Shown: positions 43,406 through 51,373 of the stretch, piece after piece
How the letters are laid out: every line of letters begins with the position of its first letter
Numbering within the stretch: the stretch's first letter is position 1
Origin: CAYXVU01 sp964468725
Lineage (GTDB): Bacteria; Acidobacteriota; Blastocatellia; UBA7656
Direction of reading: 5' to 3'
DNA length: 64,000 bases
NCBI GenBank assembly: GCA_964468725.1
Contig: CAYXVU010000003.1
Span: 11,827 to 75,826 of the forward strand
Notes under the pieces: model-generated
Seen by the model: only the letters and a program-made list of their open reading frames with translations
Database searches by the model: none
What the model was told of the DNA's origin: nothing
Made by a program: the position numbers and the translations under genes

Positions 43406-43795
43406 TTACCTCCAAATAACGTAAGCCAGCGCACGACCGAGCCATACGGCTAGCAGTCCCAAAACGAGTTGCGCGATGACATTGATGGCGGCAAGCAGGC
43501 TTTGCCCTTCGCGGAAGAGATTGAGTGTGTCATTGCCAAAGCTGGAAAAGGTTGTGAACCCGCCGAGCAATCCGATGAAGAGAAACGCCCGCAATTCCTG
43601 CGTAAACGCGCCGCGCGCTTCTGCGAGGTGTGCCAGCGCGCCGATGGCGAAGCATCCGATGACGTTGACTGCCAACGTGCCAAACGGGAAGGTCAGACTC
43701 TTCGACCATTGCTGCGCGTAGCCGCCGATGACGAAACGCAGAAGCGACCCCAAACCGCCACCCAGTCCGACCATCAAGAGAGCGGAGAACTTCAT
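43406..43795 (-). CDS. crcB: CrcB-like fluoride channel
   Basis: The protein has 129 residues with four hydrophobic helices. The start at 43795 is chosen because MKFSALLMVGLGGGLGSLLRFVIG matches the family start and overlaps the PPK2 stop by 3 bp (ATGA type). Family motifs are GGLGSLLRF, NVIGCFAIGAL and the core GGFTTFSSFGNDT. Fluc/CrcB proteins export fluoride as dual-topology dimers. No fluoride riboswitch is recognisable upstream of the PPK2-crcB unit. Confidence 0.93.
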   Translation of the reverse strand: MKFSALLMVGLGGGLGSLLRFVIGGYAQQWSKSLTFPFGTLAVNVIGCFAIGALAHLAEARGAFTQELRAFLFIGLLGGFTTFSSFGNDTLNLFREGQSLLAAINVIAQLVLGLLAVWLGRALAYVIWR

Positions 43796-44634
43796 GTCTC
43801 GGATTCCGCTCGTTGTTGTTTGAAGGCGTCTAACTCGGCAAGCTTCTCTTGCGCCATCTCGCTCAAGGTCTTCTCCCAAATCTCCCGGTACGGACGCAGA
43901 GCGCGCACGATGGTATCGGCAATCGCCAGATTGCGAAACCATTTCTTGTTGGCTGGAATGATATACCACGGTGCATGCGTCGTTGTGCAGCGCGAAATCG
44001 CGTCTTCATAGGCTTGTTGGTACGCCTCCCAATGTTCGCGCTCGCGCCAGTCGCCTGCCGACAGCTTCCATGCCTTTTCTATTTCTTCTTCGCGCGCTTC
44101 AAGCCGCTTCTTCTGTTCGTCTTGGCTGATGTGCAAGAAGAATTTCAAGATGATTGTGCCGCTCTCGGTCAGCAATTGTTCGAAGTCGTTGATGTGGTTG
44201 TAGCGCAACTCCCAGACGCTCGGCGGAACTAGATTGTGGACGCGCACGACCAGCACATCTTCGTAATGCGAGCGATTGAAGATGGTCACCATCCCGCGTC
44301 GCGGCGTCACCGCATGCACGCGCCATAAAAAGTCATGGGCAAGCTCTTCTTCGGTCGGTACTTTGAACGATTCGACGCGACACCCTTGCGGATTGACTTG
44401 TGACATCACTCGCTTAATCGCGCCATCTTTCCCGCTGGTATCCATGCCTTGCAGCAGAACCAAGATGCTATGTTGTCCGGCTGAATAGAGCATCTCTTGC
44501 AAATCGCCGATCTCATCGCTGAGTTTCAAGAATTGCTCGCCCGCCTTATCCTGCGTAATGCCTGCCGTGTAACTAGCATCGTAATCGGCGAGCTTGAGGC
44601 TTTCGCCGGGTCGCACTTTTATTGCTAATCGCAT
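43792..44634 (-). CDS. Polyphosphate kinase 2 family protein
   Basis: The protein has 280 residues. ATG 44634 is preferred, as the family start is MRLAIKVRPGESLKLADYDAS. Walker A is VLLQGMDTSGKDGAIKRVM. RRGMVTIFNRSHYEDVLVVRVHNL gives the Walker B and lid region, and YNHINDFEQLL is also typical. PPK2 uses polyphosphate to phosphorylate nucleotides (AMP, ADP or GDP according to class); the class cannot be fixed by eye. It is coupled to crcB by a start/stop overlap. Confidence 0.93.
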   Translation of the reverse strand: MRLAIKVRPGESLKLADYDASYTAGITQDKAGEQFLKLSDEIGDLQEMLYSAGQHSILVLLQGMDTSGKDGAIKRVMSQVNPQGCRVESFKVPTEEELAHDFLWRVHAVTPRRGMVTIFNRSHYEDVLVVRVHNLVPPSVWELRYNHINDFEQLLTESGTIILKFFLHISQDEQKKRLEAREEEIEKAWKLSAGDWREREHWEAYQQAYEDAISRCTTTHAPWYIIPANKKWFRNLAIADTIVRALRPYREIWEKTLSEMAQEKLAELDAFKQQRAESET

Positions 44635-44767
44635 TGGGAACCTCCAACCACAATAGCGAGTGACGAGAGACGTGAACCGTTTCCAGTTGCCAGTTTTATT
44701 CGCGAAGCGACAGGTAATGGAAACCGGAAACGATGATCTGAAGCCGCCACTGGTCACTTATCCTTTG

Positions 44768-44795
44768 TTACTTGTTACTTGTCGCTTGTCGCTTG
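44768..44795. repeat. Heptamer tandem repeat TTACTTG x2, TCGCTTG x2
   Basis: Four contiguous 7-bp units lie at 44768, 44775, 44782 and 44789. The stop codon (reverse strand TAA, 44775-44777) and last codons of the M20 peptidase gene lie inside the repeat. The rest of the 44635-44774 gap is repeat-like without a gene. Confidence 0.8.
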
Positions 44796-46208
44796 AACAT
44801 TCGAGCCGCACAAGTCGCGCACGATGTTATAAAGTAATTGCGTGCCATCGCGATAAGCTTTTACCGGGATGCGTTCATCGTTGCCGTGAACTCCGCTGAA
44901 GTCCTGACCGGGAATCAGAAACGGCGAAAAGCCATAACAAGTGATTCCCATATCGCGAAAGAAATGGCTATCCGTAAATCCCGCTAGTACTGTCGGCACA
45001 AACTTTGCCCCCGCGTCTTGCACCGATATGACGCGGGCACTTGAGCGATACAGATCGGTATCGAGCGATGATTCCATCGTGCCGAAGGCCAGCAAGGTTT
45101 CGACTTCAATTGTCGGATCGGCAATCACCCGTTTGATCTCGGCAATGAACTCTTCGGGCTTTTGACCGGGCAGCAGTCGGCAATCGAGTTCGGCAGTTGC
45201 AATGGGCGCGATGACGTTGGTCTTGTTGCCAATGCTCACCACCGTCGGCTGAATCGTGTTGCGCAATAAGGCGAGGTTTTGCGGCGATGACAAAATCAGG
45301 TTGCGAAGCGCAGGGTTGCCGAGCGCCGCGTTGACATCTTTGTAGGCGCGTTGCGAATCGCTCGGTGGTTGCAGATCGGCAAGCGCGCGAAAATAGCGCG
45401 CAACAGCGGGCGTGACCGTGAATTCCGTTTGATAAGCTTCGAGTTTGCCGAGCGCGCGAAGCAAGCGCGACGGAGCCGAATCCGGGCGCGGCACGCTGCC
45501 GTGACCGGGCGTCCCTTTGGCAGTGAGTCGCAGCCAACAGGGCGTCTTTTCCGTCACGCCGACGCCATAAAAGAAGACGCGATTGCCTCCCATCGCATTG
45601 CTGCTGCCTTCGGTCAATAAAAACTCGGCATCGCGGATCAATTCGGGATGGTGTTTGACAAACCAGCCTGCGCCTTCACGCCCGCCCGCCTCTTCGTCCG
45701 CAGTCGCTAAGAAAATGACATCTCGGTCGAGGGCGATGCCTGCGCGTTTGAGCAGTACGAAGGCCATAAACTGCGCCGCGCCGAGGCTCTTCATATCGAG
45801 CGCGCCGCGTCCGTACAGATAACCATCGCGCAAGGCTCCGCTCAGCGGATCGGTTGACCAGAAGGCTTTATCCGCAGGAACCACATCCGTGTGATTGAGC
45901 AGGATGATGGCGCGTTTGCGGCCCTTGCCCTTGAGCCGCGCATAGAGATTGGCGCGTCCCCGTGTGGTCGGGAGGATTTGATATTCGATGCCTTCCTTTT
46001 TCAGAAAGCGCGCGAAGAATTCCGCTGCGCGCATTTCGTTGCCGGGTGGATTGATCGTGTCAACGCGCAGAAATTCAGTCAACAAGGCAACTGCCTCATC
46101 GCCGGTTTTGTTCCAATCAATCTCGCCGCGCTGCCCGGCTGCCAACGTTAAAGCGGACGGCGCAATGAAAAGAGTGAATAGGAGGATTAGTGAAATCAGT
46201 TTTCTCAT
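44775..46208 (-). CDS. Secreted M20 family metallopeptidase
   Basis: The protein has 477 residues from ATG 46208 with a signal peptide (LISLILLFTLFIAPSALTLAAG). Metal-binding motifs are ILLNHTDVVPA (HxD), GRGALDMKSLGA, ATADEEAGGREGAGWF (catalytic EE) and a late YGFSPF/GVHGNDERIPV His. The family cleaves terminal amino acids or acyl groups from peptides or amides. Length and sequence are like carboxypeptidase Ss1/aminoacylase-1 types. The final residues are encoded by a 7-bp tandem repeat, so the C-terminal tail is probably recent. Confidence 0.9.
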   Translation of the reverse strand: MRKLISLILLFTLFIAPSALTLAAGQRGEIDWNKTGDEAVALLTEFLRVDTINPPGNEMRAAEFFARFLKKEGIEYQILPTTRGRANLYARLKGKGRKRAIILLNHTDVVPADKAFWSTDPLSGALRDGYLYGRGALDMKSLGAAQFMAFVLLKRAGIALDRDVIFLATADEEAGGREGAGWFVKHHPELIRDAEFLLTEGSSNAMGGNRVFFYGVGVTEKTPCWLRLTAKGTPGHGSVPRPDSAPSRLLRALGKLEAYQTEFTVTPAVARYFRALADLQPPSDSQRAYKDVNAALGNPALRNLILSSPQNLALLRNTIQPTVVSIGNKTNVIAPIATAELDCRLLPGQKPEEFIAEIKRVIADPTIEVETLLAFGTMESSLDTDLYRSSARVISVQDAGAKFVPTVLAGFTDSHFFRDMGITCYGFSPFLIPGQDFSGVHGNDERIPVKAYRDGTQLLYNIVRDLCGSNVQATSDK

Positions 46209-46371
46209 CGTCAAAGTTTCCCTCAGGCATTGTCTCTCTGATTCCCGCACGCAGGTTTGCGCGGAATTCGGATTGTATTGCTTTGCGGTTGTTCTCTACA
46301 AGTATCGGGTAAGGCTGGCGGCGTGATAAGCGGACAGGCAGGGCATGGCTGGATATCGCAGCAATGGGTGT

Positions 46372-46417
46372 ACACAGATTGGTCGGACGAATGGATACTC
46401 GTCCGATCAATCCGTGT
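46372..46417. terminator. 19-bp imperfect inverted repeat after the protease gene
   Basis: Arms 46372-46390 and 46399-46417 pair at 17 of 19 positions around an 8-nt loop (core GTCGGACGA/TCGTCCGAT). It lies 27 bp beyond the minus-strand protease stop and before the M20 gene, where a terminator is expected. No T-run on the minus strand. Confidence 0.5.
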
Positions 46418-46443
46418 ATATCGGTACAATAAGTTTTGGCAAA

Positions 46444-47601
46444 CTAGCGATTGGGTGCAGGGTGCGGTGCGATGGCATCCCACATGCCCAGGCCGACGAC
46501 TCGGTGCGGAGGGGATGCTTCCAGTTCCAACATCACGCCGCGCCATATTTTTTCGCGCGATGAATGGACCCATACGGCATAGGTGTGAGCGCGGTCATGT
46601 GTAAAGCCGTAGACTTCGTAGGTTCCATACTGATTCTGTAGTTCCTGCCAGCCTTTGGCGCGCTCTTGCGGCGATTTGCCTTCCGGGTGTGGCGGGCGAT
46701 GATGAGTGTAAAACTCGGCGATCTGCGATTCTTGACCGGAGTTGAACGCCTTGAAAAATGCTGCTGCGCGCTGCCCGAACGGCGTGGCTGGCCAGCGATT
46801 CGATTTGATCCGTTGCATCGCTGCCCACCGTGAATCCGGCGGGTCTGCGGCCATCGTGTCGAGTATCCATTTGCGCCGCGTTGAGACTCGCGCATAGCCA
46901 TCAAAGGTCATGTACTTACAAGCGGTTCCTTCTTTGGAGTCGCCGGAATTGAAAGAGCTAACCCCGATGAGATAGAGCATGCCATTCTCTTCATAAAAAG
47001 CGGGCCCGCCGCTATCACCGGGAGCGCTGAACCCCTCGAGGTCAGTACCTAAAGGCGGCGCGTCAAATACCATCAATAGCGAGTTCTCCAGCGCGCCTTC
47101 GATGCGATTGGTTGCGCCGCGCAACTGCCCGCGCTCTTTGACTGGACCGGTCAAACCGGTTCCCGTCATCCCGCGACCGACAATGGTGACGATCTTTCCT
47201 GCTTCGTCTTTTTTGCCATACAAAGCGACGGGTGTGATATGGGTTACCGGCTCTGTCAGCTTCAGCAAGGCAAGATCGGCAGAGCTATCTACTGCGTTTT
47301 TCTCTCTTGCCGGATGAATGATCGCTTTTTCAATCTCGTAGCGTTTGCCATCAAACACAACATAGAGGCTCGTAAACGGAGGATTGCCTTCGATGGTGTG
47401 GGCTGCGGTTAGTGCCCAACGCGGCGCAATCAAGGTGCAAGCGACTTGTTCTTGCAGATGGCCGACCATCGGGTATTTTGCGCCGAGGGCAAGATAGAGT
47501 TGATCGTCCCGGTCGTGACGAATAATGATTGAAAAGCCATCGAATGCTGAACAGGTGATGAGACAAACCAAGAAGCAGGCTGTGCAGAATTTTTTCGACA
47601 T
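46444..47601 (-). CDS. Secreted trypsin-like serine protease with C-terminal accessory domain
   Basis: The protein has 385 residues. ATG 47601 is chosen because it directly precedes a signal peptide (FCTACFLVCLITCSAFDG); the upstream open frame has no such features. The catalytic triad is in ALTAAHTIEG (His), SADLALLKLTE (Asp) and APGDSGGPAF (Ser). After about residue 260 a separate C-terminal domain (FFKAFNSGQESQIAEFYTHHRPP...VVGLGMWDAIAP) looks like a SnoaL/NTF2-type fold. I infer that from the pattern. It is likely periplasmic or outer surface. Confidence 0.85.
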   Translation of the reverse strand: MSKKFCTACFLVCLITCSAFDGFSIIIRHDRDDQLYLALGAKYPMVGHLQEQVACTLIAPRWALTAAHTIEGNPPFTSLYVVFDGKRYEIEKAIIHPAREKNAVDSSADLALLKLTEPVTHITPVALYGKKDEAGKIVTIVGRGMTGTGLTGPVKERGQLRGATNRIEGALENSLLMVFDAPPLGTDLEGFSAPGDSGGPAFYEENGMLYLIGVSSFNSGDSKEGTACKYMTFDGYARVSTRRKWILDTMAADPPDSRWAAMQRIKSNRWPATPFGQRAAAFFKAFNSGQESQIAEFYTHHRPPHPEGKSPQERAKGWQELQNQYGTYEVYGFTHDRAHTYAVWVHSSREKIWRGVMLELEASPPHRVVGLGMWDAIAPHPAPNR

Positions 47602-47720
47602 GTGACCCCGCAGATACGAAGATAGCTTGAGCCATTCCCCGAAGAGCAAGCTCCGCAAAAGATTACAACTTGATGCGGCCATCGTCTTGTAAACGTGTAG
47701 CGTCTTGTAAGCCGGTAGCC

Positions 47721-48533
47721 TCAGCCGAGCAGTTGGCGATAGGCGGCGGGGGTGAAACCGATTTGCGATTTGAATACTTTGGTGAAATGCGCCTGATCGT
47801 AGAACCCGAGGCTCAAAGCAATCTCGCTGATCGAACGCTGATTTTGACCGAGTTCGCTGCGCGCCGCTTCGATGCGCAACCTGCGAACGTATTCTCCTAC
47901 CGAGCAACCGAACGACTTGCGAAACGCACGCGCTAGATGGGTCGCATGCACTCCGGCAAGGGCAGTCAAATCCTGCAATGAGAAATCATCTCTGAAGTGA
48001 TCGTGCAGATACTCTTTAACCCGTTTGAGCCAGGCGGGCATCCCGCGTTGCTGTTTCTCTTCTTGACGCGCAGCTTCGACCAGTAATTCCAGTGCTAGCG
48101 ATTCGAGGGCCAACCCATTGACTTGATCGTTCTGACGGAACTCCCGACAGAGGCGAATGGCGGTTTGCAATGGCGCACCAGCAGAGAACTGTTTCTCGTC
48201 ATCCAGAAAGCTTAGGTTTTGCGAAACGTGACGAAACGTATCCGGCTTCAGCCAGAAGGCGATTTCGCGCCTACCTGCGGCGGAGATTTGGTCAGCGTGC
48301 TTGCGTCCTTGAGGGTGAAATGACACCAGCCAAGGAGGGTACTGAACGGCGCGGCGATTATGAAATTGCGTGTAATGCCCTTCGACGCCGATGCTGATAT
48401 GGAAGTCTTCGTGCACGTGATAAGAGATGTGTTGAGCCGCGAAATGAATCTCCTGAAAGAGGAACCCGGCCACCTCTTTACTGGCAAGCAATGTCCCGAA
48501 CGATTCACCAAGTTTTAATACCTTGAGCATCAC
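47721..48533 (-). CDS. AraC-family transcriptional regulator
   Basis: The protein has 270 residues. The N-terminal cupin-like sensor (ISYHVHEDFHISIGVEGHYTQFHNRRAVQYPPWLVSFHPQGRKH over residues 37-80) is followed by two helix-turn-helix motifs. These are DDFSLQDLTALAGVHATHLARAFRKSFG and SISEIALSLGFYDQAHFTKVFKSQIGFTPAAYR. Its ligand and targets are unknown. It is divergent from the hydrolase at 48705 across a 170-bp gap; regulation of that gene is possible but not shown. Confidence 0.93.
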   Translation of the reverse strand: MMLKVLKLGESFGTLLASKEVAGFLFQEIHFAAQHISYHVHEDFHISIGVEGHYTQFHNRRAVQYPPWLVSFHPQGRKHADQISAAGRREIAFWLKPDTFRHVSQNLSFLDDEKQFSAGAPLQTAIRLCREFRQNDQVNGLALESLALELLVEAARQEEKQQRGMPAWLKRVKEYLHDHFRDDFSLQDLTALAGVHATHLARAFRKSFGCSVGEYVRRLRIEAARSELGQNQRSISEIALSLGFYDQAHFTKVFKSQIGFTPAAYRQLLG

Positions 48534-48704
48534 CAGCAGCCTAACAAATCACGAAGCGGTTTTCAAAATCGCCACCTTCAGCCAATCCCTCTCGCACGGA
48601 ACACCGTCATTACGAAGCCTGAAACTCTGGGTATCTCCTCTCAATGGATCGAAACTGACAACTGCGGCGTTGCGTGGTAGGATGCAAGCCCGTACTCTCT
48701 GATT

Positions 48705-49337
48705 ATGGATTTGACCGGCAACACCTTTATCAAGGGGCCTGTGGGCAGGCTCGAAGCGATTCTCAAAGAACCCAATGACGCGATCCGGCGCGTCGCTATC
48801 ATCTGTCATCCGCACCCGCTCTTCGGCGGAACCATGCATAACAAGGTCGTCTATCGCATCGCCAAAGCGTTTCAGGAAGCCGGATTTGCGGCGCTGCGTT
48901 TCAACTTTCGCGGCACGGGGCGCAGCGAAGGCGGACACGATCACGGACGCGGCGAACAAGACGACTTGCGCGCCGCCATCGCTTTTATGCAAGCGAAGCA
49001 TCCGAATACGGAATTGTGGCTGGCGGGCTTCTCGTTCGGCGCAAGCGTCACGCTGCGCGTCGGCTGTCATGACGATAGTGCGCGCGCTCTCGTCATCGCC
49101 GGGTTGCCGGTTTCGAAGTATGATTTCACGCGCATTGCGGTTTGCGACAAGCCGCGCCTGTTCATACAAGGCGCGCAAGATGAATTCGGCTCGGTCACTG
49201 ATATGCAGCGATTCGTTGACACGCTGACGGAACCGAAGCAGTTGGCGATTATTGACGACGCCGATCACTTCTTCGAAGGTCGGCTCGACGAAGTGTCGCA
49301 AGCGGTTGCCAAATTCATCGCTTCGGTTGAGAGCTAA
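48705..49337 (+). CDS. Alpha/beta hydrolase
   Basis: The protein has 210 residues and is cytoplasmic. VAIICHPHPLFGGTMHNKVV and FNFRGTGRSEGGHDHGRGEQDD match the family of small hydrolases with the HPHP motif. The nucleophile elbow is GFSFGASV (Ser near 110), with late Asp and His (DEFGS, DDADHFFEG) completing the triad. Substrate is unknown. The downstream gap 49338-49496 holds no recognisable feature apart from an A/T-rich run near 49352-49375. Confidence 0.9.
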   Translation: MDLTGNTFIKGPVGRLEAILKEPNDAIRRVAIICHPHPLFGGTMHNKVVYRIAKAFQEAGFAALRFNFRGTGRSEGGHDHGRGEQDDLRAAIAFMQAKHPNTELWLAGFSFGASVTLRVGCHDDSARALVIAGLPVSKYDFTRIAVCDKPRLFIQGAQDEFGSVTDMQRFVDTLTEPKQLAIIDDADHFFEGRLDEVSQAVAKFIASVES

Positions 49338-49496
49338 AGGATTGAGCTTGTAACGTTATTTTTATGTATAGCGTATTCCGTCTCTAGGGCAAGCTGTCGA
49401 GGCGTCAGAACTCTTGATCGCAAAGGTGCAAAGGGAGTAAGGGAGACGACAACGCGACGGCTCGGTTTCGTTGCGATTTTGAAGTGTGGATGTGAT

Positions 49497-51038
49497 ATGT
49501 CGAAAAGAAAGATTGTGAAGCGCATCAAGGTTACGGTCATCGCTTTGGTGATGAGTGTCGCGGCGGGCTACTGGTCGTTATCGCGCCCGGCTGCGGCGAG
49601 CGAAGCGGCACAAGGGCGAGGCCGCGTTGAGTTCGTTGCCATCTCGACACCGATGAACGAACGCTTTGGAGTAGATGACGGCGCGTCGCTGGTGGTGCAT
49701 TTCAGCAGCAGCATTCATGGCAATCTGGAACCGTGTGGCTGAAAAGAGCCGCGACTCGGCGGACTGGCGCGGCGCGTCAGCTACATAAAAGCGTTTCAAG
49801 AGAAGTTCAAAGGGCTACCAACACTGGCAGCGGATGCGGGTTATTACTTTGCCGATGAGCGCAGTCAGCACGGCGAGTTGCGCGCCGACGTGACGGAGAA
49901 GAATCAACACGTCATGCGCGCTTACGAGCAGTTCCAAGTGGACGCGCTCAATATGACGCCGCGCGACTTGCCATTTTTCGCACGCGTGATGACCCCGGCC
50001 TTTGCGGCTGCGAACCCTACGGATGCCGCATTCTTCAAGCGCGTCATATCGGCAAATATCACAACGGCTTCGACCGACCGCATCGCGCCGCAACGATTCA
50101 TCGTGCGCGAAATCGCAGACCGCAATGCCAACGCGAAATCGAAATCGTTCAAAGTCGCTTTTGTCGGATTTAGCGAAGCCGCAGGCGACTTGCCCGCTGG
50201 ATTCAGCATCGCCGACCCCGTTACCACTGCACGCGCAGTTGTTCCCGAAGCGCGACGCAGCGCCGACTTTGTCATCGCTCTTGCCTATGTCACACCGGAG
50301 ACTGCGACTCGACTGGCGCGCGAGGTGCAAGGCATAGATGCCATCATCGTTTGCCATCCGATGGCGAATGAAACCCTTTTCACTGCGCCGATGCAATTCG
50401 GACAGACGCAAGTCTTGTTCGCTTCGTTTGAAACGCGTATGCTCGGCGAGTTGTATATCTATCGTGACGCGCAGGGTAAGTTCTCGACCAAAGCGCGATT
50501 CATCTCCATTGATCCGCTCGTCCCGGATGATGCGATTGCGGCTCAAACAGCCGCCGCAGCAACGAACGCCGAAAGCGAAAAGCGACAAGGGTTGAAAACG
50601 GTATTGGAAAACTGGCTGGCGCAGACGCGTCTGAGAAGAAGACCGGAAACCAATGCAACATCTGAAGCGACGCTGCAGTACGTCACTGCCGGAGCCTGCG
50701 CGCAATGCCATACGGAGCAGTACATCAAATGGTCAGCGACCAAGCATGCACACACGACCGACCCGCTGGTGGCGAAATCATACGAGTTCGATGCCGATTG
50801 TCTGGCTTGTCACGCAAGCGGTTGGGATCAGACGAAGGCTTTCAACATCGCCGACCTTCCCAAGTTGCAGCAAGTTCAGTGTGAGCAATGTCACGGCGCA
50901 GGGAGCGAGCATGCGGCTAAACCGGCCAAAGGCTACGGTCGCGTGAGCAATTGGCAAGCCGTTTGCACAGCCTGCCACACTGCGAAGATCAGTCCGAATT
51001 TTAATGCCCGGACTGCATGGGAGAAGATTAAACACTAA
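49497..51038 (+). CDS. Metallophosphatase-like tetraheme cytochrome c, candidate selenoprotein (in-frame UGA codon 82)
   Basis: Read through the UGA at 49740-49742, the product has 513 residues. A signal peptide (VTVIALVMSVAAGYWSL) precedes SIHGNLEPCG-U-KEPRLGGLARR, the EPCGCxxxxLGG box of UshA-like/cytochrome proteins with Cys replaced by UGA. A 5'-nucleotidase-like domain follows, then four heme sites near the C-terminus (CAQCH, CLACH, CEQCH, CTACH; cytochrome c554-like). Both parts are in one frame, with homologous sequence directly on both sides of the UGA. A SECIS-like hairpin starts 5 nt after the UGA. I recall similar (seleno)proteins named ExtKL in Geobacter annotations. Alternatives: a real stop (81 residues), or a base error. 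No Sec machinery is in the window. Confidence 0.78.
49748..49773 (+). promoter_or_regulatory. Putative bacterial SECIS hairpin after UGA 49740
   Basis: GCCGCG (49748-49753) pairs with CGCGGC (49768-49773); an inner UC/GA pairing leaves the apical loop GGCG at 49758-49761, 16 nt downstream of the UGA. A G in the first loop positions at this distance matches the general bacterial SECIS rule. Part of the sequence also encodes the conserved LGG, so structure may be partly coincidental. Confidence 0.5.
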
Positions 51039-51055
51039 GGCTGCTGACCAGTTGA

Positions 51056-51297
51056 AGGTCGAAGGTTTGCAGGTCGAAGGTTGAAAGTTAGCGGCGGAGG
51101 CTTGGCCTTGCCTGCGGCAGGTGAGCAGGTCGCCGCCCGCGTTCTCTCGGTATCATCCCATCACCTCTTCGGCGGAGGAATTCAAGAATTCAGCATTCAA
51201 GAATTCAGCAGGGGAAATCATGCGGCTTCGCCGTTTCCCTATTCATCCTGAATTCCTCCTGAATTCCTCGAATTCCCTGAATTCTCTGAATTTCTCC
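51056..51297. repeat. Cluster of short tandem repeats in a gene-free gap
   Basis: The 51039-51373 gap (335 bp) has no gene. It holds AGGTCGAAGGTT twice with 15-bp period (51056, 51071), ATTCAAGAATTCAGC twice in tandem (51180-51209), and a CCTGAATTC-type run with five GAATT words at 51246-51297. The words on either side are partly complementary, so long-range pairing is possible. Confidence 0.7.
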
Positions 51298-51373
51298 CCT
51301 CATCCCTTCATCCGCTCATACCCTCATCCCATTTGTGCCTTTGCGTTTCTCCTCTCAACTTTTGGCCTACGAA

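Noticed and set aside
43796..44774. Fluoride riboswitch expected near crcB
   Set aside because: No fluoride-aptamer conserved blocks are seen upstream of the PPK2-crcB unit on the minus strand.
49740..49742. Simple gene end at UGA and a second independent gene starting near 49878
   Set aside because: Conserved sequence (KEPRLGGLARR) directly follows the UGA in the same frame before any start codon, so two separate genes fit poorly.
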